A stretch of 43,798 bases of DNA from Cycloclasticus sp. (GCA_012959695.1 DUCS01000005.1:1-43798); one strand, 5' to 3'; positions 35,627 through 43,798 are shown, counted from the stretch's first letter. Translations and numbers: made by a program. Notes: generated by a model not told the origin, from the letters alone.

Positions 35627-38221
35627 ATGAACACTGAATACCGCAAAAAACTTCCCGGCACCGACTTAGACTTTTTCGACACACGCGCTGCAATAGAAGC
35701 TATTCAACCTGGCGCTTACGCCAAGCTACCGTACACATCACGCGTATATGCAGAAAACCTTGTGCGTCGTTGCGACCCAGCATCATTAACTGACTCACTT
35801 AAACAAATCATTGAACGCAAGCAAGACCTCGATTTTCCTTGGTACCCAGCCCGTGTTGTTTGCCATGACATTCTTGGCCAAACAGCCCTAGTTGATCTTG
35901 CAGGCTTACGTGACGCGATTGCCGACAAAGGCGGTGATCCTGCAGAAGTTAACCCGGTTGTACCTACTCAGCTAATTGTTGATCACTCGTTAGCTGTGGA
36001 ACACGCGGGTTTTGAAAAAGACGCTTTTGAAAAAAACCGTGCGATTGAAGACCGCCGTAATGATGATCGTTTTCACTTTATTAACTGGTGTAAAACCGCC
36101 TTTAAAAATGTTGATGTGATTCAACCCGGCAACGGCATCATGCACCAAATCAATTTAGAAAAAATGTCACCCGTTGTTCACGCTCGTGATGGCATTGCAT
36201 TCCCAGACACCCTCGTGGGTACTGATAGTCACACACCACACGTCGACGCATTAGGTGTTATCGCTCTTGGCGTGGGCGGACTTGAAGCTGAAACTGTGAT
36301 GTTAGGCCGCCCTTCTTACATGCGCTTACCGAATATTATCGGCGTAGAGCTAACTGGCAAAGCTCAACCCGGCATCACCGCCACCGATATTGTCTTGGCG
36401 ATGACCGAATTTTTGCGTAACGCCAAAGTTGTTTCCTCTTACCTAGAGTTTTATGGCGAAGGCGCGCGCAGCCTAACCATTGGTGATCGTGCCACCATCT
36501 CAAATATGACGCCTGAATTTGGCGCATCTGCTGCGTTGTTTTTCATTGATGAACAAACCATTGATTACCTAAAACTAACGGGGCGCGACGCTGAGCAAGT
36601 TAAATTAGTCGAAACATATGCCAAAGAAACTGGCCTATGGGCTGACGACCTTGAGACAGCCGAATACGAACGCGTCCTAACGTTTGATTTATCGTCTGTT
36701 GTTCGTAATATTGCAGGCCCATCAAACCCACACCGTCGCGTACCAACATCTGAACTGGCTGAACGCGGCATCTCAGGTGTAGTAGAAAATGAAGAAGGCT
36801 TAATGCCTGATGGCGCTATCATCATCGCAGCGATTACCAGTTGCACAAACACCAGTAATCCGCGTAACGTTATTGCCGCGGCTCTTATCGCACGTAACGC
36901 AAATAAGCTTGGCTTAAAACGTAAACCTTGGGTTAAAACATCGTTCGCACCGGGTTCCAAAGTCGCCCAACTGTATCTTGAAGATTCAAAGCTACTACCT
37001 GAACTTGAAGAAATGGGCTTCGGCATCGTCGGTTTTGCCTGCACAACCTGCAACGGCATGAGCGGCGCGTTAGATCCTGTTATTCAAAAAGAGGTTGTTG
37101 ATCGCGACTTGTATACAACCGCTGTTTTATCTGGCAACCGTAATTTTGATGGCCGTATTCACCCGTATGCAAAACAAGCGTTCTTAGCTTCACCTCCATT
37201 AGTGGTTGCCTATGCGATTGCAGGCACCATTCGTTTTGATATTGAAAAAGATGTGCTTGGAAATGATCAAGACGGCAATCCTATTACCTTGAAAGATATT
37301 TGGCCTAGTGATGAAGAAATTGACAACATTGTCAAGCAAAGCGTTAAGCCCGAGCAATTCCGCGAAATCTACATCCCTATGTTCCCAGAAAATGTTGCTC
37401 AAGCTGAGCAAGTTCATCCACTATACGATTGGCGTCCGCAAACTACCTATATTCGCCGCCCTCCGTACTGGGAGGGCGCATTAGCAGGCGAACGTACAAT
37501 GAAAGGTATGCGCCCACTAGCTGTATTAGGTGACAACATTACGACCGATCATTTATCACCGTCTAACGCGATTATGCTCGACAGCGCTGCTGGTGCCTAC
37601 TTAGATAAAATGGGCTTGCCAGAAGTTGACTTTAACTCGTATGCAACACACCGCGGTGACCATTTGACGGCTCAACGCGCGACGTTTGCCAACCCAAAAC
37701 TATTGAATGAAATGGTTCTAGAAAACGGTGAAGTAAAACAAGGTTCTTTGGCTCGTATTGAACCAGAAGGCGAGGTTAGCCGCATGTGGGAAGCCATTGA
37801 AACGTACATGGAACGCAAGCAACCACTCATCATTATTGCTGGCGCGGATTATGGACAAGGCTCATCACGTGACTGGGCTGCCAAAGGCGTACGCCTAGCG
37901 GGTGTTGAAGCCATCGCCGCCGAAGGCTTTGAACGTATTCACCGTACCAATTTAGTTGGCATGGGTGTACTGCCATTAGAATTTAAGTCTGGCGACAATC
38001 GCAACACATATGACATTGATGGCACAGAAACATTCAGCGTAACCGGCGACATTACACCACTGGCTACATTGACCTTAACCATCACCCGTAAAAATGGCGA
38101 AACAGTTGATGTACCCATGACTTGTCGCTTGGATACTGCCGATGAAGTATTGGTTTATCAAGCTGGCGGTGTATTACAACGCTTTGCTCAAGACTTCCTT
38201 GAGTCTTCAACTGCTGCTTAA
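35627..38221 (+). CDS. acnD: 2-methylcitrate dehydratase, Fe-S dependent
   Basis: AcnD, an aconitase-family enzyme, dehydrates 2-methylcitrate and works with PrpF in place of PrpD. The 864-aa protein (ATG 35627) has the [4Fe-4S] cysteines in AITSCTNTSNPRN and FACTTCNGMSG, the substrate segment LVGTDSHTPHVD, and the C-terminal swivel domain with GADYGQGSSRDWAAKG. An upstream GTG at 35615 is an alternative that adds four residues. Adjacency to prpF distinguishes AcnD from AcnA. Confidence 0.94.
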   Translation: MNTEYRKKLPGTDLDFFDTRAAIEAIQPGAYAKLPYTSRVYAENLVRRCDPASLTDSLKQIIERKQDLDFPWYPARVVCHDILGQTALVDLAGLRDAIADKGGDPAEVNPVVPTQLIVDHSLAVEHAGFEKDAFEKNRAIEDRRNDDRFHFINWCKTAFKNVDVIQPGNGIMHQINLEKMSPVVHARDGIAFPDTLVGTDSHTPHVDALGVIALGVGGLEAETVMLGRPSYMRLPNIIGVELTGKAQPGITATDIVLAMTEFLRNAKVVSSYLEFYGEGARSLTIGDRATISNMTPEFGASAALFFIDEQTIDYLKLTGRDAEQVKLVETYAKETGLWADDLETAEYERVLTFDLSSVVRNIAGPSNPHRRVPTSELAERGISGVVENEEGLMPDGAIIIAAITSCTNTSNPRNVIAAALIARNANKLGLKRKPWVKTSFAPGSKVAQLYLEDSKLLPELEEMGFGIVGFACTTCNGMSGALDPVIQKEVVDRDLYTTAVLSGNRNFDGRIHPYAKQAFLASPPLVVAYAIAGTIRFDIEKDVLGNDQDGNPITLKDIWPSDEEIDNIVKQSVKPEQFREIYIPMFPENVAQAEQVHPLYDWRPQTTYIRRPPYWEGALAGERTMKGMRPLAVLGDNITTDHLSPSNAIMLDSAAGAYLDKMGLPEVDFNSYATHRGDHLTAQRATFANPKLLNEMVLENGEVKQGSLARIEPEGEVSRMWEAIETYMERKQPLIIIAGADYGQGSSRDWAAKGVRLAGVEAIAAEGFERIHRTNLVGMGVLPLEFKSGDNRNTYDIDGTETFSVTGDITPLATLTLTITRKNGETVDVPMTCRLDTADEVLVYQAGGVLQRFAQDFLESSTAA

Positions 38222-38233
38222 TAGGACACCTAA

Positions 38234-39412
38234 ATGGCTCACGTACCCCAAATCAAAATTCCTGCCACGTATATGCGTGGTGGCACCAGCAAAGGTGTGT
38301 TCTTTAATTTAACCGACTTGCCTGAAACGGCTCAAGTTGCCGGTGAAGCACGTGATAATTTATTATTGCGCGTTATTGGTAGCCCAGACCCTTACGGTAA
38401 ACAAACTGACGGCATGGGTGGCGCAACATCAAGTACCAGCAAAACGGTGATTCTCGCTAAAAGCACCCAAGCGGATCACGATGTTGACTATTTATTTGGC
38501 CAAGTGGCTATCGACAGAGCCTTTGTTGATTGGAGCGGTAACTGCGGCAATTTAACCGCTGCGGTTGGCTCATTTGCCATTTCACAAGACTTAGTTGACG
38601 CCAGCAGAATTCCAGAAAATGGCATCGCCGTTGTACGAATCTGGCAAGCGAATATCAACAAAACCATTATCGCCAATGTACCTATCACCAATGGTGAAGT
38701 ACAAGAAACAGGTGACTTTGAATTAGATGGCGTTACATTCCCCGCCGCAGAAGTGGCCGTTGAATTCATGAAACCATCTGCCGATGGCGAGTCTATGTTC
38801 CCCACTGGCAACTTAGTGGATGACCTTGAAGTGCCTGGCGTAGGAACATTTAAAGCAACGATGATAACTGCGGGCATACCCACTATTTTCATCAACGCTG
38901 AGGACATCAATTATTCTGGCACCGAGCTGCAAGACGACATTAACAATGATGACAAAGCACTCGCCATGTTCGAGACTATTCGTGCCTACGGTGCCATTAA
39001 AATGGGCTTGATTACTGACATAAAGGAAGCTGAAAGTCGCCAACATACGCCCAAAGTCGCGTTTGTTAGCGGGCCTAAAGCGTATACAACCTCAAGTAAT
39101 AAAAACATTGCTGCTAATGACATAGATTTACACGTACGTGCCTTATCCATGGGCAAACTACACCACGCGATGATGGGCACAGCCGCTGTAGCCATTGGCG
39201 CTGCCGCTGCTGTTCCTGGCACATTGGTGAACCTTGCCGCAGGCGGTGGTGAACGTTGTGCAGTTATATTTGGTCACCCATCAGGAACGTTGCGTGTGGG
39301 TGCTGAAGCCAGTATCGAAAATGGCGAATGGGCTGTTTCAAAAGCCATCATGAGCCGTAGCGCTAGGGTGTTGATGGAAGGCTGGGTTCGCATACCAGGC
39401 GATTCATTCTAA
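38234..39412 (+). CDS. prpF: 2-methylaconitate cis-trans isomerase
   Basis: PrpF converts the AcnD product to the isomer used by the second hydration step of the methylcitrate cycle. The 392-aa protein starts with the family motif YMRGGTSKGVFF and has the duplicated diaminopimelate-epimerase-like fold, with DWSGNCGNLTAAVGSF in the first half and the LAAGGGERCAVIFGHPSGTLRVG segment, split by a Gly-rich turn, in the second. It starts 12 nt after acnD and ends the operon at a strong terminator. Confidence 0.95.
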   Translation: MAHVPQIKIPATYMRGGTSKGVFFNLTDLPETAQVAGEARDNLLLRVIGSPDPYGKQTDGMGGATSSTSKTVILAKSTQADHDVDYLFGQVAIDRAFVDWSGNCGNLTAAVGSFAISQDLVDASRIPENGIAVVRIWQANINKTIIANVPITNGEVQETGDFELDGVTFPAAEVAVEFMKPSADGESMFPTGNLVDDLEVPGVGTFKATMITAGIPTIFINAEDINYSGTELQDDINNDDKALAMFETIRAYGAIKMGLITDIKEAESRQHTPKVAFVSGPKAYTTSSNKNIAANDIDLHVRALSMGKLHHAMMGTAAVAIGAAAAVPGTLVNLAAGGGERCAVIFGHPSGTLRVGAEASIENGEWAVSKAIMSRSARVLMEGWVRIPGDSF

Positions 39413-39430
39413 GCCCGTTACAAGACATGT

Positions 39431-39460
39431 AAAAAAGCAGCCAATTGGCTGCCTTTTTTA
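39431..39460. terminator. Bidirectional terminator between prpF and the quinoprotein operon
   Basis: GCAGCC and GGCTGC around an AATT loop (39437-39452), with six A before and six T after. It lies between the convergent ends of prpF and the CXXCW-type gene and can stop both transcripts. Confidence 0.88.
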
Positions 39461-39480
39461 TTATTGTCTAGAAATTACAA

Positions 39481-40056
39481 CTAATCATTAACGGGCAAAT
39501 TAATGGGCTCAATAGGCTCAAGCTGTCCATTGATATCTTTCCAACCATCTACACCCTCACGAAACCACATAACGTCGCTGTAACCCCATTCACGCGCTCG
39601 TTTAGCAGCATTCCAAGCCATCCAGCAATCTTCAATACAGTAGAAAACTAACGACTTTGATTTATCGCCTGACGTTAAGTCTACTAAATTAGTATCAAAA
39701 TACAGTTTCACAACGGGTTTCAATTCTTGTTTACCGACATTCGGCAACCAAACGCTGCCCGGAATATTTTTACGTGGTGAACTAACAAGCCAAGCACCAT
39801 CAAAATCCAAAGATTCTTCTCTAAAAATAGCACCATAAACGTCAATCATTACTGGCTTTTGCTTACTTGCTAATAAACCTTTTAAATCAATGGCTGAAAT
39901 ACGCTTAATGCCAATCGGCGGCACCTGACTTGTAACCGCATGATATGGCAACCCGCGATAAGGCTCGTCAATTTGGTTTGTTTTTATATCGGTTTCAGCA
40001 CAAGCAGATGAAAATATCGCAATAAAAAACAAAACACTTACTACACGAATCATCAT
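39481..40056 (-). CDS. PQQ-dependent catabolism-associated CXXCW-motif protein
   Basis: A 191-aa periplasmic or lipid-anchored protein (signal ending SSACAE) with a rhodanese-like fold. The defining motif reads FYCIEDCWMAWNAAKRA, with three residues between the cysteines, followed by YSDVMWFREGVDGW. The family (TIGR03865 as I recall) occurs beside quinoprotein dehydrogenase genes; its role is unknown but probably redox. It is the last gene of the six-gene operon and starts 2 nt after the MBL gene. Confidence 0.87.
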   Translation of the reverse strand: MMIRVVSVLFFIAIFSSACAETDIKTNQIDEPYRGLPYHAVTSQVPPIGIKRISAIDLKGLLASKQKPVMIDVYGAIFREESLDFDGAWLVSSPRKNIPGSVWLPNVGKQELKPVVKLYFDTNLVDLTSGDKSKSLVFYCIEDCWMAWNAAKRAREWGYSDVMWFREGVDGWKDINGQLEPIEPINLPVND

Positions 40057-40058
40057 TA

Positions 40059-41000
40059 TTAATTTACACGTTTAAAAACAAGGTTCTCATATGACAAATA
40101 CAAATGAGTTATTGAGCGCGAAAATTCGCTTTTTAATAAAGCATTCGTTTTAAAACGTTCTGGCAACTCTATTTGCATCGCATCTGTCATAGACAAACCA
40201 TCATTCACGGCGTTGCTTATGGTCTCATCAAGCCAGTTAATATAATCAACCATCTCATTAATTGGCTTTTTTGTCTTAGTAATAGGACCATGACCCGGCA
40301 CGAGCACTTTAATTGGTAATGCACGTAGCGTGGTCAAGCTTGCCAACCATTGCTCAAAATTTGCGTGTGGTGTTGTTAACGTGCGTTTATGGAATATCAA
40401 ATCACCGGAAAAAAGCACCCCCGTCGTGTGATCAAATATGGCCATATCGGCACTAGTATGCCCAGCTAATGACATAATTTCTAGCTTGTGCCGCCCCATA
40501 GTCACTAAGCCTAATTCAGCAACGTGGTTTGGCGCCAAAACATCCGTACCTCGCATCCAATCACCGACCATTAAATAAAGATTATCTGCAAAACCAGCGC
40601 CTTCATTATTGATATTCTTGATTGTTTCGCCAAGTGCCACTATACCCACACCTTTAAACGCTTGATTACCTAGGAAGTGGTCAGGATGATGATGAGTTAT
40701 ATAAACAAGCACAACCGGTTTGTCTGTGACTGATGCAATCGCCTCTTTCATTTGATTACCGTATCTAAGCGAAGAGCCCGTATCAATAACCACGACACCA
40801 TCTGATGTAACAATAAAGCCGGTATTAACAATATTTCCACCATTTTCAAAGGTGAAATCTTCCGTTTCACCAACGAATACGTATGTATTCTCGGCAACTT
40901 TAGTTGCTTTTAATTGGTAGTCAAAATTTGCAGCTATCGTCACTGACGTTACAATTATTTGAACAAACAAAATTAAGGAAAACTTAAGCAAATAACTCAT
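40059..41000 (-). CDS. Quinoprotein relay-system MBL-fold zinc hydrolase
   Basis: A 313-aa exported metallo-beta-lactamase-fold protein with a signal peptide (ending VTIAA). Metal motifs are ITHHHPDHFLGN, LAGHTSADMAIFDH, LFSGDLIFH and VPGHGPIT. It fits the quinoprotein relay zinc metallohydrolase families found beside PQQ alcohol dehydrogenases, with an unknown reaction. It overlaps the SoxYZ-like gene by 4 bp (ATGA-type), so the two are translationally coupled. Confidence 0.88.
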   Translation of the reverse strand: MSYLLKFSLILFVQIIVTSVTIAANFDYQLKATKVAENTYVFVGETEDFTFENGGNIVNTGFIVTSDGVVVIDTGSSLRYGNQMKEAIASVTDKPVVLVYITHHHPDHFLGNQAFKGVGIVALGETIKNINNEGAGFADNLYLMVGDWMRGTDVLAPNHVAELGLVTMGRHKLEIMSLAGHTSADMAIFDHTTGVLFSGDLIFHKRTLTTPHANFEQWLASLTTLRALPIKVLVPGHGPITKTKKPINEMVDYINWLDETISNAVNDGLSMTDAMQIELPERFKTNALLKSEFSRSITHLYLSYENLVFKRVN

Positions 41001-41761
41001 AAGTGAAATTCCGCCTCAAATTCGTTGCCATTATTATCTGAGCCTGTCATGAAAATAGGTGTAGATTTATCACGTTGTTTAAAGTTTAAACTTAACACCG
41101 GATTTTCATTGATCGGCTCAAACAACTCCAGGTGCGCCAACACATCACCCGCGTCATTTCTAAAGTTAAGGTGTTCTATATAGAATGCAGGAATGCCTGG
41201 TGCTAAACCTGTATCCATCGGGTGTTTAATTTGAAAACGTAAACGGTTTGAACTATTTGAAGCCCAACGCTTGCCATACACCTCACCCATATAGTCCATC
41301 CAGTCACCGACTACCTGCCCTGTACTTGCGGCTGTGCAACCGCCGCCTGCAGAATTAACCCAACTTCCTGCCATATGCCATTTACCATCTCCCGTCAAAA
41401 CAGCTGCCCTAACAGGTGAGGCTTGTTGAATTTTAAATCTAAATGATAGTAGTGCTTCAGCGCCTGTTGGATAAAATCGCGCAATAAGTGGAATGGGGTT
41501 AAAGTCTGCAAATATAACGATTTTTTTTATGTCCTTTAAATTTCGCGCATCCACCGTGACAGGTACATTCATTGGGTCTTCTGCAAAATTCGGCGCTATT
41601 AATTTTACACGGTCATCAAAAACTGCAGGATGCCCCTTTAAAAAAGCGTTATACATATCATTCCACTGCACCGAGCCTAAGGGGTCTTGAGGTAATTCTT
41701 TAGCAAACGTTAAACATGAAAACGTTAAGCACAGTAGTAATAGAGCGGTTTTTTTCATCAT
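40997..41761 (-). CDS. Quinoprotein-associated SoxYZ-like carrier protein
   Basis: A 254-aa periplasmic protein with a signal peptide (ending TFAKE). The N-terminal half resembles SoxY, with a cysteine in NSAGGGCTAAS; the C-terminal half resembles SoxZ (KHPMDTGLAPGIPAFYI followed by EHLNFRN, then ENPVLSLNF). Real SoxY carries sulfur on a C-terminal Cys; here the Cys is internal, between the halves. Its function beside alcohol dehydrogenases is unknown. Coupled to the MBL gene downstream. Confidence 0.87.
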   Translation of the reverse strand: MMKKTALLLLCLTFSCLTFAKELPQDPLGSVQWNDMYNAFLKGHPAVFDDRVKLIAPNFAEDPMNVPVTVDARNLKDIKKIVIFADFNPIPLIARFYPTGAEALLSFRFKIQQASPVRAAVLTGDGKWHMAGSWVNSAGGGCTAASTGQVVGDWMDYMGEVYGKRWASNSSNRLRFQIKHPMDTGLAPGIPAFYIEHLNFRNDAGDVLAHLELFEPINENPVLSLNFKQRDKSTPIFMTGSDNNGNEFEAEFHL

Positions 41762-41770
41762 TAAAAAATA

Positions 41771-42313
41771 TTACTTAATTAATACGCGAGGGTACACATA
41801 ATTATTTTCATCCGCTTCAAATATTTCGTCTTCGGCAAACGGTTCATCTAGGCTATCAGGCGGCGAAGCCAAAATATTCATATCCACTTCGGAAACAATA
41901 CCTTCTATCTGGATACCAACAACGGATAGTTTGTAAAAAATACCATTCCACATATTGATGCCATATTCTGATGGACTTTTATGCAAAAATAACAAATCAA
42001 AAGATAAATCTCTTAGATCGCTTCTTTTAATAAAGCCTTTTTTCTCATAGGGGTAAGGTACGTGACACATCACTTGCTTAGAACCCATGACACATTTAAA
42101 TGGCCTCATCGATAAAAATTGATTTTCAAACGGCTTGTCAATCATCGAAACGGTGTAATCAATGTTATCGTTATTTGGCTTGAATTCGACAGTAGCCACT
42201 TGCGTAAGTTCACCAGTAGTACTAACGAGATAGATTTTCTTTAAACCTTCCAATGGAGCTGCAAGCGAAACGGCGCTGGTAAGAAGCAGTGATAATAGTA
42301 TTATTCTCTTCAT
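41771..42313 (-). CDS. Uncharacterised exported protein in the quinoprotein operon
   Basis: I do not recognise this 180-aa protein. It has a clear Sec signal (about 1-18, ending VSLAAP). The mature part is beta-rich in look, with two cysteines 10 residues apart (FKCVMGSKQVMCHVPYPYEK) that could form a disulfide, and an acidic stretch near the C-terminus (DEPFAEDEIFEADENN). It sits between the binding-protein and SoxYZ-like genes with gaps of 9 and 38 nt, so it is surely co-transcribed and periplasmic. Confidence 0.8.
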   Translation of the reverse strand: MKRIILLSLLLTSAVSLAAPLEGLKKIYLVSTTGELTQVATVEFKPNNDNIDYTVSMIDKPFENQFLSMRPFKCVMGSKQVMCHVPYPYEKKGFIKRSDLRDLSFDLLFLHKSPSEYGINMWNGIFYKLSVVGIQIEGIVSEVDMNILASPPDSLDEPFAEDEIFEADENNYVYPRVLIK

Positions 42314-42351
42314 TAGCCTTCCTTGTTATTGATGAAGCCCCTAAGTTGAAT

Positions 42352-43167
42352 TTAAGGTGCGATGTAACTTGTGTTGTACTTTTCAAATAACGCCTTTAAC
42401 TCACCGGAAGCTTTTATTTCTGCCAACGCTTTAGTGATTTTAGTTACAAGATTATCTCGGCCCTGTTTAACCGCCATTCCAACAACCCAACTCGATTGGT
42501 AAGATGCAGGCATTGAGACTCCAGAAAATAAATATTCATTCACTGATTTACCCAATGCTGATTGGATTTGACTTCTTGGAGCAACGACCGTTTTAACGTC
42601 GCCTTCTTGCAAAGCCTTGATTGCCAATTCAACTGTAGCATAATGTGTAACATTTTCTCTGAAGCGGCCACCCATAGCGCCTACTAAATAAAAATCAGGC
42701 AGTGTATCCAACTCTACACCAATAAGTGAGTTGGCAAATAGTGTCGCTAAGGGTATGCCTGCTTTTGAATTATGTCTAACAGCAACAGTTTCCTCTTTAA
42801 AATAAGGGTTAAAAATAATAACACGGTCGTTATTTTCTGCAAAACGCTTATTTACGGGAACATGGAACATAACATCTGCTGTGCCTCCCCCGAGGTAATG
42901 CCCTTTCCATACTGTGTTTCTTAGGTCATCTTCCATATTCTCGTCTGCGCCAATGGCCCAGATTAACGGGTCGACTCCTAACTTGGCCGCGAGTAACTTA
43001 CCTAAATCAACTTCTATGCCTGTTAATCGACCGTTTTCGCGAAAAGAAAAGGGGGCATAATTTTTATAAACAGCAACTCGAAGATAGCCTTTTTCTTTCA
43101 CCTCTGAAAACGAAAAAACCTGCTGAGAGAAAACTCCCAACAGGATTATTATAATGAGTTGCTTCAT
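42352..43167 (-). CDS. Quinoprotein-associated periplasmic binding protein (MxaJ/XoxJ-like)
   Basis: A 271-aa protein with a signal peptide (about 1-19) and the family 3 solute-binding fold: LRVAVYKNYAPFSF, GIEVDLGKLLAAKLG and, late, MAVKQGRDNLVTKITKAL. It belongs to the binding-protein-like group (TIGR03871) that accompanies PQQ dehydrogenases; XoxJ and MxaJ are thought to help maturation or activation rather than transport. No ABC transporter genes are nearby, which agrees. Gap to the cytochrome gene: 6 nt. Confidence 0.87.
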   Translation of the reverse strand: MKQLIIIILLGVFSQQVFSFSEVKEKGYLRVAVYKNYAPFSFRENGRLTGIEVDLGKLLAAKLGVDPLIWAIGADENMEDDLRNTVWKGHYLGGGTADVMFHVPVNKRFAENNDRVIIFNPYFKEETVAVRHNSKAGIPLATLFANSLIGVELDTLPDFYLVGAMGGRFRENVTHYATVELAIKALQEGDVKTVVAPRSQIQSALGKSVNEYLFSGVSMPASYQSSWVVGMAVKQGRDNLVTKITKALAEIKASGELKALFEKYNTSYIAP

Positions 43168-43173
43168 TCTAAA

Positions 43174-43587
43174 TTAGTCAGCAGGAACAGTTTCAATCCA
43201 AGATCTAATAGCCCACATAGCTTCTTGACTGAAAATTCCTTCGAAAGCAGGCATATAAGTAATACCATTACGTGTAGCGCCTGTTCTGATGCGATAGATA
43301 AACCATTCATCACCCTCTTCACCTTCTTCTAACTCACGAAGATCAGGAGAAATGCCGCCAGAGACCGCGCCTAAACCATGACATCTTGCACAATTAGATG
43401 TATAGGCCGCTTTACCCACTTTAATAACTTCTTCTTGACCACTGTATGGATTTGTTTCCAACCACTCTTCACCCAACGGAGGTAATGTTGATACATCAAC
43501 AGGTTGGGGAGCCGCGTCACCATGAGCAAATGCGTTGCCACCAACTAAAAGCAACCCTAAACCAAAGACTAAAAATAATTTTCTCAC
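43174..43587 (-). CDS. pedF: Cytochrome c-550, PedF type
   Basis: A 137-aa periplasmic class I cytochrome c. A signal peptide (ending NAFAHG) is followed by the heme-binding CARCH near residue 68 and a distal methionine in YMPAFEG. It resembles PedF, the cytochrome that takes electrons from PQQ ethanol dehydrogenases, and should accept electrons from XoxF here. It starts with GTG behind AGAGGA. A minus-strand TATAAT at 43625-43620 is a possible -10 for the whole operon. First gene of the six. Confidence 0.88.
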   Translation of the reverse strand: MRKLFLVFGLGLLLVGGNAFAHGDAAPQPVDVSTLPPLGEEWLETNPYSGQEEVIKVGKAAYTSNCARCHGLGAVSGGISPDLRELEEGEEGDEWFIYRIRTGATRNGITYMPAFEGIFSQEAMWAIRSWIETVPAD

Positions 43588-43705
43588 AGTATTAATTCCT
43601 CTTTATTAAAAACACTTTAATTATATGAAGTTCATCTGAATGAAACATGAATATCAGAATTCTTTACATAGCTAATTATATCATATTCATACAAATCAAT
43701 TTCGC

Positions 43706-43734
43706 AAAAAAAACCCGCCAAAAGGCGGGTTTTT
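43706..43734 (-). terminator. Terminator of the rRNA operon
   Basis: A GC-rich stem (AACCCGCC with GGCGGGTT) with a 4-nt loop; the minus strand continues with eight T residues. It lies 7 nt past the 3' end of 5S rRNA and ends the rRNA transcript before the pedF promoter region. Confidence 0.88.
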
Positions 43735-43740
43735 GTGTAA

Positions 43741-43798
43741 AAGCCTGGCGGTTCCCTACTTTCACATGGCTACTGCCACACTATCATCGGCGCTAAAC
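43741..43798 (-). rRNA. rrf: 5S ribosomal RNA, 3' part
   Basis: The complement of this end gives the typical 5S 3' half: GCGCCGATGATAGTGTGGCA, then a CATGTGAAAGTAGGGAACCG segment and the CCAGGC closing helix. It matches the E. coli 5S 3' end closely apart from loop changes. About 58 nt are present and the gene continues past the right edge, where 23S and 16S should follow. Confidence 0.93.

Noticed and set aside
42352-43167. An ABC amino-acid transporter binding protein
   Set aside because: The fold is that of family 3 binding proteins, but no permease or ATPase gene is nearby and the operon is made of quinoprotein-associated genes.
1-43798. CRISPR arrays, prophage, insertion sequences, tRNA genes
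   Set aside because: I looked for spaced direct repeats, transposase or phage proteins, terminal inverted repeats and tRNA cloverleaf ends, and saw none.

Overview
The window looks like the chromosome of a free-living, probably marine gammaproteobacterium with an estimated GC content in the low to mid 40s. Nearly every gene is an intact housekeeping gene of gammaproteobacterial type. The mix of a lanthanide-type PQQ alcohol dehydrogenase (XoxF), its periplasmic accessory genes and a complete AcnD/PrpF-type methylcitrate cycle recalls Cycloclasticus or Methylophaga relatives. That genus-level guess comes from memory and was not searched. I see no prophage, insertion sequence, CRISPR array or tRNA. 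A 5S rRNA gene enters at the right edge.

Layout. 1-624: the start of sucC (minus), a 515-bp non-coding stretch with a possible decayed reading frame and hairpins. 625-3810: fmdB-like, aspS and nadA on the minus strand. 3967-6862: pyrC, mlaA, rnt and grxD. 6907-8445: an orphan hydantoinase-B-like gene. 8456-15908: an amino-acid block on the plus strand (argD, argF, an SH3-domain protein, ilvD, argE, argA). 16002-21964: cpdA, rppH, a HAD phosphatase, tag, cysG, an alpha/beta hydrolase and a WD40-like lipoprotein. 22098-23644: two tandem OmpA-type lipoproteins. 23726-28540: a small zinc-ribbon protein, an FMN 2-hydroxy-acid oxidase, an acyl-CoA ligase and an acyl-CoA dehydrogenase. 28670-30469: xoxF. 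30587-39412: an MBL-fold hydrolase followed by prpE-prpB-prpC-acnD-prpF. 39481-43587: a six-gene periplasmic quinoprotein-accessory operon (minus). 43706-43798: an rRNA terminator and the 3' end of 5S rRNA.

How the genes may work together. XoxF oxidises a short-chain alcohol in the periplasm. The 39.5-43.6 kb cluster supplies a c-type cytochrome, a MxaJ/XoxJ-like binding protein, a SoxYZ-like carrier, an MBL hydrolase and a CXXCW-type protein. The ligase, the dehydrogenase and PrpE/PrpB/PrpC/AcnD/PrpF would take the resulting acids, especially propionate, to pyruvate and succinate. The linkage of alcohol oxidation to propionate use is inferred from adjacency.

The most unusual single gene is argA (14364-15908). 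An intact N-acetylglutamate synthase is fused in frame to an N-terminal Cro/YdaS-like helix-turn-helix domain of about 65 residues. It lies behind a strong promoter whose spacing predicts an almost leaderless mRNA. Other points of interest are a lost frame at an A7 tract at the start of one OmpA lipoprotein gene, a perfect 16-bp inverted repeat sitting on the acyl-CoA dehydrogenase promoter, and an uncharacterised periplasmic protein inside the quinoprotein operon.
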